A DNA stretch of 64,000 nt from Acanthopleura granulata (Eukaryota; Mollusca; Polyplacophora; Chitonida; Chitonidae), in contig JABBOT010000016.1 of assembly GCA_016165875.1 (NCBI GenBank), positions 6,444,598 to 6,508,597 on the forward strand. Direction: 5' to 3'. The translations under genes and the position numbers were made by a program. Below, piece after piece: positions 1 to 11,140 of the stretch. Under the pieces are notes generated by a model. That model saw only the letters and a program-made list of their open reading frames with translations. It ran no database searches and was not told the DNA's origin. Positions within the stretch are counted from its first letter, which is position 1. Each line of letters begins with the position of its first letter.

Positions 1-440
1 CAAGCTTGACAAAAATTTGTAATAAACATGTATTGCATTATGATGTGTTGCCCTACTGACCTATTGCCACGTACAGCGGTGGTACAAATAATGAAGATAT
101 TTTGGACTTGGTTGGTGCTCACACAAACCCAACAAATAGAAATGGTAAGAACTTAGTTGCAAAATGTTGTTTGGGAAAATGTCTTCAGTCTTACAGCATA
201 TGAAAACTAATGTTTTCTTTAAACTAATGTCATGAGCTGGGTAAGAAAAGATGGACATAAAATGGTGCAAAACACTGTTGCCGGGTCCCCCATTACGGAC
301 ACAATAACTGATAGGCACTTTGTGCGTGGAGAAGACTAACGAATTGTACTGGGAGACATTTGGTCACTAGTTACAAGAAGAGTAAATTTAGAAGAAGAGC
401 AATAGAGCCATTTCACAGCCCTCAGGCTCTAGCTTAGGTA
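1..440. repeat. Dispersed repeat R1, copy A (cut by the window edge)
   Basis: This stretch is closely similar, in the same orientation, to 45,727-46,150. Shared blocks include the start (gacaaaaattt..aataaacatg), a middle block around gtcgtgagctgggtaagaaaag and the end (gaagaagagcaatag). No coding frame is kept and no terminal repeat is visible because the left end lies outside the window. The class is unknown; it could be a SINE, a MITE or part of a larger element. Confidence 0.75.
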
Positions 441-1429
441 TTTAGCTATATGTGTGCCAAGTTTCATAACATTATGTTAAAAAATAAGCACGAAATAAAA
501 AGTACTTCGCCACACCTCAAAAATGGAAAGGGAAAAAAAGACTAAAATGTCTGGAGAAGCATTACGTGCGATAAAATTCATCATCAATTACTTTTGCCAA
601 TTAGTTTTAATCACAAATTGCCCTGCCTCCAGTTAAAATGTGAACATATGTACTTACTGAAGTTCAGTTTTAAATCTTCTCATGTTTCATTATAACATAA
701 ATTGGAGCTTCCTTTTCTTGACAGTTCTGAGCAAACCCTGCCAGAATGTGTATACAAACCCCTCCCCCAGTGGCACACCAGTGGGGTGATGAAACTTGTT
801 GTTTCAGTTAATAGGTTTGCCAGAGCAGTCTTCTCAAGCAGGCATGCACAGTTTATAGCAGGAGGCAATACACATTTACCTGAGGCATGTCTGTTCACAG
901 CATGCAACCTCCTTCATTGTGCTAAACCCCTAATCAAGGAGAAGTAAGAAAACACAACTGCCCTGGTTCACATGTTATACTTTCTGTCAGATGTTTGGCA
1001 TTTACAATTTGAATTTGGCTTTCATCTTTAAGTGAGAGGAAAGATAGGAGAATGGAGAATAAGAATATGAAATACAAAAAAGTTGGCCAAATTTCACCCC
1101 TGAGGGGTTGTGTTATCCTTAAAGATTACCTAATTAATATTCACAAATATTTCACTTACAGAAGAATATAAGAGAAAACCTGTGATGCAACATGACCTTT
1201 CAATTTATGCCAGTGGTGAATGCATTTAATTAAACTTTAAAAAAGAAATATGTGTACAAGTAAAAGTACTGTTACACACAGTCTGTACCTGCAGATCCAG
1301 GGTTCAAATTTTCAATCCTCAGTTGAGTCCTCCGTAAGACTTCAACAACCGTAGTCTTGGTTCTAACTAGCCCATTTCATGCTCAACATAGGACGAAAGG
1401 GCAATTACTGGTAAGAGGTCACATCTGGT
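441..1429. other. Intergenic, nothing recognised
   Basis: AT-rich sequence with short open frames on both strands (for example around 680-947) that lack splice context, codon pattern or any recognisable motif. I see no exon, RNA gene or repeat copy here. Confidence 0.5.
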
Positions 1430-1600
1430 GAGAGGTGACATCGGATGGGAGATTACATCTGGTGTCCTCGGCATGGTGTTCCAGTGATGCAGCACTCTAA
1501 GTATATTGCCATAAGGTCTGGTATGATACAAGGAGACACTGTTGGGACATGACCAAAGTAAGTATGAAAATGATGTTAAACCTTTATCAAACAAACAATC
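1430..1600 (+). repeat. SINE family B, partial copy
   Basis: Degenerate forward copy of the family seen at 15,770-16,110: it keeps the ggtgtcctcggcatggtgtt block, a block matching the gcagcact core and a degraded end resembling gttaaacc. The tRNA-like head is missing. Confidence 0.55.
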
Positions 1601-1899
1601 TTTGGTATAGTTTTCAGCAGAGGGCCTGGTGTTTTTTTTTGTTTTTTTTTTTTGTTTGTTTGTTTGTTTTCATTTTCCAACTTCAAATGGTGCTTTCAAT
1701 GTGCATTATACTAACTCGCTGAATCCCAAGACACCAGACATCAAATCCCACCCACCTCCAACACATCCTGTTTTCCTTCTCTGCTGTAAAACCCTTCTCT
1801 CAAATCAACAAAGGATGTGGTTCAACTCCCATTTAAACCAGTAAATTAAAGTAACTAAGTCGTCCAATATAATCTCTCAGCGTATATCTTGCCACATGA

Positions 1900-2215
1900 T
1901 GATGTTCCTACAATGATCTTTTTTTCCATTCAATTACTGTTTCAGTCTTATGATGATGAGGAGTCCTCATGGTGTGTGCGTATGGTGTGTCTTGTGGCAG
2001 GGTTAGTCCATGCCGCCAACATGCTGCCGCCACTGAAACATCATGCCAATGACACCAGACATGACACCCCACCCAGTCACATTATACTGACGCCGGGCTG
2101 ACCAGTCCTGTTTCTTTGCTCTCACCTCTCAATGCTGAGCACCAAGCAAAGGCCGCAACAAGTAACATTTTTAAAGACTTTGGTATGACCCGACCCCAGG
2201 TTTGAACATGGATAT
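1900..2215 (-). repeat. SINE family B, reverse copy
   Basis: Reverse-strand copy with the markers ctgccgccactg, gacaccagacatgacacc and cagtcacattatactgac, followed by the reverse complement of the tRNA-like head (gacccgaccccaggtttgaa). Similar copies lie at 7,404-7,585 and 9,425-9,675. Confidence 0.7.
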
Positions 2216-2344
2216 CCCGTCAACCTACAATCCCAGCTATGAACAAGGGATTTCCGGATTCCTCTCCTCTCATTCTTTAAGGGGCCTTGTTTGATATTAA
2301 TCTTTGTAGCAGCTTGTGTGGCCATTTGTCCAGTCTTGCGTTTT

Positions 2345-2495
2345 TTGAAGACTAAATGTCTTTCACCAATATGGAGTGTAGATCTGTACATCACAGGTGA
2401 GAAATATTCACAATTACCCGGTTTCCTCCACCCGTAAACATGATTGTCATAGCATAAATGAAAAAAAAACATAAATGAAATCAACCACAGCATCA
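2345..2495 (+). repeat. SINE-like family C, diverged copy
   Basis: Carries the family C order: ttcaccaatatgg, then a tctgtacatcaca block, then cggtttcctccacccgtaaa. The 3' tail is degraded. Better copies are at 39,440-39,625 and 49,715-49,915. Confidence 0.5.
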
Positions 2496-2524
2496 CCTGA
2501 ACCAATTTCCATGTTTCTTCAATC

Positions 2525-3302
2525 ATGTTTTTGCTCATCCAAATGTTCTACACTGTATTCTTTTTAGCTAAGATAAGCCGTTTTGTCTGTCTTAGTCTAG
2601 TCGGACAAATATTTCACATAATATATCTTAACACGGCCCCTTCACTTAATGAGGGGCCACAGAGCGAGACGACAATGTGGACCTTTTTTTTTTTGTGGAA
2701 TGTCACAGCTATTGCTAATTTGCCCTTGTTTGTTGTTTTGCATTTTATCTTTTGGTTATACAATAAATTTTTTTTTATACAATGGCAGTTTACATCATAC
2801 ATAGAGGACAGCAGGAAATATCCAATGTATCTTACCATGGATCTGGTGAACCTTCGTCCATCAAGCCCCAATGGGAGCTGGATTGGAACACTAGAGCTCA
2901 CCAGCCAAGGCCTGATACCCAAACTCGTAAAAGTAACCAATGCAACACACATAGGTTTTTTTCGAAGAAAAAGAAAAATATATTATTTACAAAGCAGCTT
3001 GGAAAGTCTGTGAATCACAAACTGAAACAGTGGACAATTTCCATAGCTTACACTACATTTATAGCACTCAGTGAAGCACACCTTCATTTTATAATATTCT
3101 GAAACTTGATATTTAATAAATGTAATGAATTCTACCAAAGTGTTCACAGAAAACTGAAGAGACGTGTCCTGGTTCAACCCATGACAAAGTCCGGTGCACA
3201 CACAGGAAGTTCAGAGCCATATTTCCATGTATAGGATCTCCATTTCCAAACGTTCACTATTTTTTTCAACATGAAACATTTTTTTCTAGTGTGACCTGTG
3301 GG
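2525..3302. other. Downstream flank of NDUFB3, possible 3' UTR; otherwise unassigned
   Basis: A minus-strand ATTAAA (plus-strand tttaat at 3,112-3,117) lies about 190 bases after the NDUFB3 stop and is a possible polyadenylation signal. Overlapping open frames exist on both strands between 2,525 and 3,102, one of 162 codons on plus, but none shows a domain or convincing splice sites. I treat this as untranslated or intergenic sequence. Confidence 0.35.
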
Positions 3303-3474
3303 TTAATGGTGACTGCCATGGCTGGCATCAGGGTTAGCTTTCTGCATGGCCTTGTCTACAATGATGGTCAGGATTATCGCTGGCAGTGCCCACTTTAGAC
3401 CTCGCCCAAAACTCTTCAGAGCGGCTGGAAGTGGCCGTGTGAAGTGTTCAGGTTGGTACCTCCAGACTTCATTC
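3303..3474 (-). CDS. NDUFB3: NDUFB3 coding exon 2 (last)
   Basis: 172 bp, completing Arg41 and encoding NEVWRY, the membrane helix and the His-rich C-terminus, with stop TAA at 3,305-3,303. The acceptor has a good pyrimidine tract on the minus strand. Confidence 0.92.
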
Positions 3475-6032
3475 CTGAAAACGCAAGAAACAAAGATAAA
3501 TTCTGTTTATGCAAGAAGAAAACTTTTATGTACCAGTACTTAGAACCCTTAAGCAAAAAGCAACATTTGCATGGTCACATTTAGCATGCCATAGCAGTAA
3601 GCAAAAAGGAACATATTGTCGTATTTAGCATGCCATAGCAGTTTTCTAACGATGCAAGGCAGAAATTTATGACTCGGTCTCAAGCCACTTCTTCCTCCAC
3701 GCATGCCACTGCTTACACCTGAGTTGTAACATTCATTTGGTTGAAGCAGTCATTGGGTGACTACAACATTAATGTACACATTCTTACCAGAAAACAATAT
3801 TATGTTTTCCAATCAATAAGCACTCTACGAAAAATTAATAACTGTGAAAGAATCTGGTAAATTCAGTCAAACTACCTTTTCAGATCTATCTAAAGCCTTC
3901 AACAAAGTAAACCATAACATACATTAATCTAAAATGAACCATTATGGTTTTCCTGGCATGGCAAACAGATGGTTTCGTAGTTATTTCACTAACAGAAACC
4001 AACATGTTAGGCATAAAAATATTTTGTTAGACCAGAAATGTGTAAAATGTGGTCTACCTCAAGGATTTCTTCTCTGTATTAATGATATAGGAAATGTATC
4101 AAACTTACTGCAGATAATACCAGTGTTGTTTTAAGTGAGAGATCCTTTTAACCTTATCTGTCATGTGTGCCACGAACTTGATAATCTTTACGAATGGTTT
4201 TTGTGCAATAAATTGTCACTCAATATTATAAAACCCAAATACATGATTGTCAAAGCAGGTAAGCATTACAAACATAAATTACCTGAGGTAAAAATTCATA
4301 TTGAAGAAATCTTGAAAGTAGACAATTTCAAGTTCTTGGGAATACACTTTAAAGATTAAATTGAACTGGGTTACATATATAAATGAAATAGCTGAAAAGA
4401 TCTGTGATAAATCATACAGATCATTACGTCAACAAAATGTCACATTATTTGCTCCATCATCCTTCCTTACTTGACATACTGTAATGTTTTATAGGGGAAG
4501 ACTTATAAAAGCTATCTTCAACCACTAGTTCTTTTACACAAGAAAATTATTCGTACAATTTCTTATTCTAGACTGTAGACTAGAGCATCCAGAGCCATTA
4601 TTTACTTAACCCAATCTCCTTATAATAGTATAAATTACCTTATTCTACAACTAGTTCATAAATGTGTTCACTTCCAGACTGCAATGGCCAAAAATCTTTG
4701 TCAACTGTTTAATCCCTTGTCTGTTATTCATCATTATCACACTCGTAACTCCTAACTGATGTTGGGATGGCATTAGAAATGATGTCATCGCTCAAATAAC
4801 CATGTCAGAGAGATATAGTGTGAAAAACATGGTGATTAACAGTTGGCACCCGGAAAAAGCACTCCACATACCTCTGGCTGGTCAGATCCTTGCCGTAACA
4901 TCTACCCTTTCCAATCGCAACACATAATTTTGTCAGGGTAATCCAGTAAAGTTTCCTTTCTTGTGAAAATGCCTCCAAGTTACACTGCTGCCATTCGTTT
5001 TGAGACATCCACCATTTCCCACTTCGTTTAAGTGTGTCATGCACATGAACTGATGAATCATCACCAAAAGTCAAACTCCTGGACTACACAATTCACAGCT
5101 GACTTTCTTTCAGACAGAGCAAGACAACAACACTATAACTAAAACAACTAAAAAGACTGCAAAAGTGCATTGCAAAAATAATTTGGGAGAGTTAAAAAAA
5201 CCAACAAAAAAATGTTGAAAGAAACATTACATACGTTCACTCATGGGTACATTTCCAAAATTACATCTGCCTGTCTACTCATGTGGCGGCCATCTTGGAA
5301 ACATGTCAGTACCACAAAGTCTGCATGCTTTCTCCTGATAAGTGATACTCAATTGGATTACCACTACAAAATTATGTGTGGCGATGGGAAGGTAAGATGT
5401 TACGGTGAGGATCTGACAAGCTAGAGGTATTTGGAGTGCTTTTTCAGGGTGCCAACTGTTAGTCACCATGTTTCTCCCACTATATCTCTCTGACGTGGGT
5501 ATTTGAGCAGTAGCGTCATTTCGAATGCAAATCCCAACGTCAGAGTAATCTCGGACTTATTTTCGCTATACCTAACTGTACCTTCACTGTGGTAGAGGTT
5601 AAGCACAAAGAAAATCACCTAAAAATTTGCTTTTTGTTTTTTTTCAAATATTCCATCTTACCACGGAAGATAAGTTGTAAGTAGTTTCATGGAAGGTCAT
5701 GTTGTTGTTGCATATTTGACATTTGAAGCATTGTTTTCTTCTACCTCTAAATGGCAGTATATCAGTATCGTTTGTGATCAGAAATCACCATCCCCAAAAT
5801 GCAACGGAAATAAAAACTCAAACAGTTCCGAAGATAGTTTTAACTGATTTTGCTTCACAGGCTGCACGATGTCGAAAACTGGACACACAGTCCTATATTA
5901 ATAAGCGTACCTTAACCACGGGTCTTTCAGGCCTCTTGCAGCCAGCATACGCTGAACCAGCTCAAGTTCTTGAATACCGTCTATTTTGTAGATTTTGTAA
6001 TCTGGGATTTTTATCGGACCGCCTCCCCCCAT
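3303..6032 (-). CDS. NDUFB3: NADH dehydrogenase [ubiquinone] 1 beta subcomplex subunit 3 (complex I B12 subunit)
   Basis: Two coding exons on the minus strand, 6,032-5,911 and 3,474-3,303, join in phase 2 (AG|G, Arg) to give 97 residues; the human protein has 98. The family signature is clear: PDYKIYKIDG near the start, then LAARGLKDPWLR, NEVWRY and a hydrophobic segment (WALPAIILTIIVDKA, about residues 69-83) forming the single membrane helix, ending in a His-rich tail (SHGSHH). NDUFB3 is an accessory subunit of mitochondrial complex I in the inner-membrane arm. Splice sites are canonical: donor AG|GTACGC at 5,910 and acceptor TTTTCAG at 3,475-3,476. The ATG at 6,032 begins a short Gly-rich start (MGGGGP) and fits the expected length. 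The intron holds a dead reverse transcriptase and an inverted-repeat element. The gene is divergent from the large zinc-finger gene, 13 kb or more away. Confidence 0.93.
3868..4745 (+). mobile_element. Decayed non-LTR retrotransposon fragment (reverse transcriptase)
   Basis: Broken frames translate to reverse-transcriptase pieces in the right order: FSDLSKAFNKVNHNI, then HYGFPGMANRWFRSY, CGLPQG, then EWFLCNKLSLNIIKPKYM and FKFLGIHF, followed by a thumb-like stretch in shifting frames (LTYCNV, HKKIIRTISY). Stops and frameshifts make it a pseudogene, and both ends of the element are missing. The motifs fit the Jockey/CR1/RTE-type non-LTR group; the clade cannot be set by eye. It lies in the NDUFB3 intron, opposite in strand to the gene. 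Confidence 0.8.
4754..5535. mobile_element. Inverted-repeat (foldback/MITE-like) element in the NDUFB3 intron
   Basis: About 200 bp at 4,754-4,955 reappear as a reverse complement at about 5,336-5,535. Matching blocks include gtcagagagatatagtg, aacagttggcaccc and gcacataattttgt-like sequence. A spacer of about 380 bp carries no transposase. The arms differ at about one base in six or seven, so the insertion is not recent. A foldback or MITE-type DNA element is the simplest reading; a chance pair of opposite copies of another repeat is possible. Confidence 0.65.
5911..6032 (-). CDS. NDUFB3: NDUFB3 coding exon 1
   Basis: 122 bp, residues 1-40 plus two bases of codon 41. It encodes the N-terminal half ending in GLKDPWLR, the most conserved block of the family. 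A 5' untranslated exon upstream cannot be excluded. Confidence 0.92.
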
Positions 6033-7403
6033 CGTCTTGAAAGTTACTTAAATCGTGTGTATCAGAATCTCTGTTTGCCCGAACTCACTAGGGGGCGCTG
6101 TGACCTTGATTTACAGGCTGCTCCCGGTGATAGATCTGTCCGCTCAGCGAAATCCGATTTCGTACTTTCGAGTATCCGGGTACTTCGCAAGAGGCTGGCG
6201 GTGATAAGTAATTAACATAGGGCTAAATGTGCGAAATGCTGATTTTTGCTAGTTATCACAGTTTAATGAACTGCAGGCCACTGAAACTGGTATATTTGAA
6301 GGTTCCGATTACTTTTCCAGAACATTTTCTTGTCTAAAAGCTATATTTTTAACTTTCTCTGGCAAAATTCGAATTCAAGGCCTATCTTGCCTAAGTAAAA
6401 ATTAAGTAATAATTAAGGGAGGAGTAAGTTAATTTCAGATCATGGAAGCCTAGCTATATGTATCCCCCCCCCCCCCCACACACACCTGGCATTAAAATGA
6501 CTTCTAAAACGGCGTGGTTTGACACACACATAAAGGAAAGTATCGGTAATTTGTTTTCGCCGTTTAGTCCAAATATTATCTTCTCTGAAAATCCCATCCT
6601 CACCATTGCCCCATGTAGGCCGTAATATATACTGCGGTTTGTTAACAATCGTAGCGTAATGATAAAATATTGTAAAAGATTTATAATACGGGCACATATT
6701 CGATTCCCTGTTATATAGATACAGTGGTGATCAAAGTCAATGACCTACTTTCATTCACTGAGGTAAAATCTATGCTATCCTAGATGTACGGGTCCCCGGG
6801 AAACGTAGGCCTTTTGTTAATATTTATTCTGTAACAGATTTTTTAAGCTCGTTGACGCATTTGAATTTCTCACTGATTCTAGACCCTTTGCTGCGGGGCT
6901 TCGCTTATGTAGCAGTAGCCCATCATAGGCGACGTGGCTCAGTATTTCAGATTGAATAATTCCTTTGTATTGTTTGCTAGCTGGTTGTATAATGAGCGTC
7001 CGCATATCGCAGCGCGAGAATATTCACTGTATTCTGAGTGAACCAAAATGCCAACAGGTTATAAAGCCCCTATATGCATGTATATAACCTATTTGGTGTC
7101 GCCGTGTTAGTATGGGCTACCCTACAGGCACTGTTTCCATGTCTGCGACGTGTAATCGTTGTCACGTGTTTCCCGACCCGAGGTGGTAAGAAAGTGCACA
7201 TAGAGAGATTATTTCAAGATATATAAAAGATATTTTGTTGTCGTTGTTTTTTGGGGGGGTTTTTTGTTTTCTTTTTTTTCTTTGTTTTCTTTTTTTTTTT
7301 TTTTTTTTTTCATTCTTTAGGCATATTTGTCACTATATCCCTTAAAACCGTAATCTTCCGTTTCGAGTTATTTTTCATATATCCCCTTAAGAGTGAATGA
7401 AAG
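6033..7403. other. NDUFB3 upstream flank and intergenic sequence
   Basis: The first 200 bases presumably contain the NDUFB3 promoter, but no TATA box or clear element is visible. A poly-C run sits at about 6,464-6,478 and long poly-T runs at about 7,245-7,310. Open frames here (for example 6,440-6,697 minus) have no domain signature. Confidence 0.4.
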
Positions 7404-7585
7404 CTTGGGGTTTAACGTCGTACTTAACAATGTTTTAGTCATATGACGACGAGGAGCCCTCAGAATGTATATATACTGTGACAGGGCGATTCCATGCCGT
7501 CGAAGTGCTGCCGCCACTGGAACATCATGCCGAAGACACCAGACATGACACCTCATCTCACATTATACTGACACCGGGCCGACTC
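7404..7585 (-). repeat. SINE family B, reverse copy
   Basis: Contains the reverse markers gggtttaacgtcgtactta, catatgacgacgaggag, ctgccgccactggaacat and gacaccagacatgacacc. It lacks the tRNA-like head. Confidence 0.75.
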
Positions 7586-8435
7586 GGAAGGAAAAAGACA
7601 TTTAAAAAATAATTGAAACTATTTTGTTGGAGAGTTAATCAATATTAGTTGTTAGTTCATCATATTTCCTCTTAGTGTTTTCTTTGCCTTTCAACTGCAA
7701 AGTTTAATTTCCTATTTCGTATTCAACATACACAATATACATTCTCTGAAATCAGCGCTTGTTTAAAAAATCACTGCTGACTTGTTCCCTACCCCCTCTG
7801 TTGGTTTTGCGGAATAGTTTTGAGAACTAGCCTGTTAGTTCACTACTGATGCAATGTAGTTAACCATATTAACCAACGATGCATAAGTAGAAGGCCCGAT
7901 CTAATATGGCTCGTTCAGAAAACATGTGCATTTAGCAATCGAGTGTCACACTCAGCTTGGAATCCCACATAGATTCTGGTATATAGTTAGACTACACGAT
8001 ACCTTCCATCAAGCAGAAGGATATACGTGTACGTATAACTCCTCTTACATAGTCACTGTAATATTATCTATAACCATTTAAGACGACCTGTACACGTTAT
8101 ATCATAGGTCTGTAACCGATACCCCCTTTAAGCAGAGGTATGGAGCCTCTTCACTAGCTCATCTCTGCAGATGCCTCGTGACCTGCTGTGTTCTGAGCGC
8201 AAACGAAAGAAATAGGTCGATCCGTCTGTACTCTCTTGTTTTTCAACCCATCCTCCTCGAAGAAATCGTAATACTGCGTTTGACCGACAGTGAATCTCGA
8301 TATTCACAAGGGAATTAAGCCAGTATCACTCATGCATACTAGAATATACAGGGTCTGGATAAAAGGCGGGCTCTATTCTGGAGGTGACCCGTTTCTGATG
8401 GCATACATATACGTTCATTGCTTATTCTTTCATTC
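7586..8435. other. Intergenic, nothing recognised
   Basis: No supported gene. A minus-strand frame without a Met stays open for about 66 codons around 8,140-8,340 but shows no recognisable motif or splice site, so I do not call it. Confidence 0.4.
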
Positions 8436-8685
8436 TTTATTTATTTGATCGGTGTTTTACGTCTTACTCAAGAATATGTCACTTATGCGACGGCGACCAA
8501 CATTATGGTGGGAGGAAACCGGGCAGAGCCTGGGGGAAACCCTCGACCATCCGCAGGTTGCTGTGGGACCTTCCTACGTACGTCCGGAGAGGAAGCCAGC
8601 ATGCCCTGTACTTAAACTCACAGCGACGGCGTTGGTTGGAGGACTCTGGGTCATTGCGCTGCGCTGCGCTGGCGCGCTAACCGAC
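8436..8685 (-). repeat. SINE family A, reverse copy, near full length
   Basis: Reads from the reversed A-rich tail (tttatttgatcggtgtttta) through cattatggtgggaggaaacc and gaggaagccagcatg to the reversed tRNA-like head (gcgctaaccgac). This family is tRNA-derived: the head in forward sense reads ggctcagtcggttagcgcg with a B-box-like gttcaagtcc. Confidence 0.85.
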
Positions 8686-9029
8686 AATTGCGTATTCTTC
8701 GCGCCTTATTATTATGGTGACGTAATGCGGAAAGGGTCTAAAGCTGTGAACCCTTTTGTTCTTTCCTGGTAGAACGTCACACGTTTAGGTGCATGTGTAC
8801 TCACAGAACAGCCAGGTAGTACAGAAGCACTGCAGCGTCACAGCAAGAAACAATGCGTTTTTACTTCGATTTGCACCCTTTTGTGTAGCCGTCACAGTCT
8901 CCCATGGCTTGTAACGCTGAATGCACCTGAAGTAACTTAACACCTGCGTAATGGTGTAAAGGTTCTCCAGGAGTATAGTTTCGCTCCAACCACAGGCAGA
9001 CGCTTTCACACCGGCTGCTCAAGGATACT

Positions 9030-9324
9030 TCTTGGAACCAGTGGTCCTCCATGGTTCAGTCGGTTAGCGCGCTATCGCAGCACAATGACCCAGAAGCCTC
9101 CCACCAATGCGGTCGCTGTGAGTTCAAGTCCAGCTCATGCTGGCTTCCTCTCCGGCCGTAAGTGGGAAGGTCTGCCAGGAACCTCCGAATGGTCGAGGGT
9201 TTCCCCCGGGCTTGTCCGGTTTCCTCCCACCATAATGCTGGCGGCCGTCGTATAAGTGAAATATTCTTGAGTACCGCGTAAAACACCAATCAACTAAATA
9301 AACAAATAAATCTTGGAACCAGTG
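9030..9324 (+). mobile_element. Full-length SINE family A with perfect target-site duplication
   Basis: The 267-bp element at 9,044-9,310 starts at the tRNA-like head (tggttcagtcggttagcgcg), has the B-box-like gagttcaagtcc, the body with cataatgctggcggccgtcg, and ends in caatcaactaaataaacaaa. It is flanked by identical 14-bp copies of tcttggaaccagtg at 9,030-9,043 and 9,311-9,324. This marks LINE-machinery insertion and fixes the element's ends. Confidence 0.92.
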
Positions 9325-9424
9325 TTTGTGACCGCGTGTGCTCTTTTATGAAGGCATGTGAGTAGCTCGGCATGGTATGGCCATGTCTATGTTTGTTTGC
9401 TTGTTTCGCTGGGATTTATCGTCG

Positions 9425-9675
9425 CTGCCGTTGTCAATATCACTTCGGTCACATAACGACAGTGTCTCCTTAAGAGGAGCAGACCAGACACGGTGCCGAT
9501 ATGCTTACAGTGCTACCTCACTGGAATATCGTACCGACGACACCAGACACGACACCTGACCCAGTTACATTGTACTCACTGGGCCGACCATTACTATATT
9601 TCTCTTAGGCTGAGGGCTAAGATTGCCGATGTTAAAGTCTTGCAGGCTGTCGTTGATTCAGGATTGAAACCCAGA
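9425..9675 (-). repeat. SINE family B, reverse copy
   Basis: Contains cacataacgacagtgtctc, cactggaatatcgta, gacaccagacacgacacc and cccagttacattgtactc, ending at a degraded tRNA-like head (gattgaaaccc). Confidence 0.7.
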
Positions 9676-10085
9676 TTTGCCGTTTAATTAAGGGGTACAC
9701 ACCATGACTATCTTCAGTGAACCATATCAAACGGTCTACGCTGCTTACCTTCCATGTTATAATCCTAATAAATATCGTTTTCATGACTGTAGTAAATGGT
9801 CTTAGATGGTCAGAATGAGTTTTTTTAAAGGAGTGGGGATGGAGAGCTCGTTCAAACCACTTCTATAAACTGGAGTTTGTGACATTTTAACAACTCAGGC
9901 TAATTTCTTTCTAAGATGTAGTCGCAAAAGACAAAGTGACGGTGCCCGCGATCGGCCTGAAAAATCTGCAAAAGTGCTCAGTTGTTGATGAAGGTATTCT
10001 TGAGTGTTGGTACTCTTTAGGGTTTCTGACATGCCCTGAATGTCCCAAGCAAGAGCGATGTATGATACCTTTTACATCCGCTTTT

Positions 10086-10352
10086 CCGACGGTGGTATAG
10101 TGGTTAGAGCATTCGCCTTTGGGTCGAGAGATCCGGGGTCGAGAGATCCGGGATTAATCCCGGGTCAGGTCATACTTTAAAAATGGTATATTTGTTGTGC
10201 CTCCCTTGGCCGTCGTGTTTTGCATGCTGCTCCAGTGGCGACTCGCCCAGCCACGAGAAGACACACTGTACATATATATGTATATATGCATTCCAAATAC
10301 TTCTCATGGCCATATAGCTGAAAAATTGCGACGTAAAATCCAAACATTCATA
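10086..10352 (+). repeat. SINE family B with tRNA-like head
   Basis: The head at about 10,089-10,160 has an A-box-like ggtatagtggttagagcat and a B-box-like region with a 17-base segment, gggtcgagagatccggg, repeated directly. The body follows (ctgctccagtggcgactcgc) and ends at gcgacgtaaaatccaaacat. The duplicated T-arm region rules out a working tRNA; this is a SINE head. Confidence 0.7.
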
Positions 10353-10669
10353 CATACATCTGCCTTTGCCACAATATTGTGTGGTGCAGTACATGAAAGG
10401 TGCGGAAGCTATCCCTTGCATATCATCCTCAGTACATTTATGGACGTGATCGACTTTAAACCTCCCTCAAACAATATCTGTGTCCACTCGGATGTAAATG
10501 CTGAGGTACGTAACAACAGCAGCATATAGTCCAAATGATTGCTCAACCAGTGGCATGCTACGTTTTGGTATGTTGCTGTACATGCTCACTCTTGATTAAC
10601 GGTAGGTACATATAGCATGCATAATCTATGCGGAGGAAAGGAAAACGTTGCCACTCCAATCAATGAGAC

Positions 10670-11140
10670 ACACGTAGCATGGTAACCTCGAGCGGAGGTG
10701 CATGTATGTTGCGACACTCGCCCCTTACAATTAAATAGGCGTAACACGGTGTCCTCGAGCTAGGAGAGCATCTTGTTGCAGCTCTTTATTTGATCTAACG
10801 CAGCATAGTAGCCTCCATGGGAGTTGGTTTTTGAAACACGTCCTTCGGTTAATTTGGCATAGCCTCGTGTTTTAGAGGCTGCTGTAACAACCTTCACTTG
10901 ACGTGACGTAGTATGCTAGCCGCGATGGGAGGTGCTTTTAGCAAGACTCGCCCATTCATCAGTGAACTTAGCGAAGTTTCATATTTTCAAAGACAGCGTC
11001 TTCTTGTGACCCTTCACTTGACATGGCGTAGCTTGGTAGCCTCTAAGGGGGTTGCTTTTTGCAACACTCGCCACATAACTAACATGACCCAACGTGGTAA
11101 ACCAGAGAGGATGTTCACACTGCAACACCCATTTTTACAA
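10670..11140. repeat. Diverged tandem array, unit about 80-90 bp
   Basis: About five or six degenerate units share the pattern cgtagcatggtagcctc..gggaggt..ttgcaacactcgcc..ttcacttgac. Examples start near 10,675, 10,800, 10,905 and 11,025. No coding meaning is visible. Confidence 0.6.

Noticed and set aside
2525..3013. Plus-strand open frame of 162 codons
   Set aside because: Composition is hydrophobic low-complexity at first and no domain or splice context is visible; it overlaps the likely NDUFB3 3' UTR.
10089..10160. tRNA gene
   Set aside because: A- and B-box-like parts exist, but the T-arm region is duplicated and the sequence continues into a SINE body seen elsewhere.
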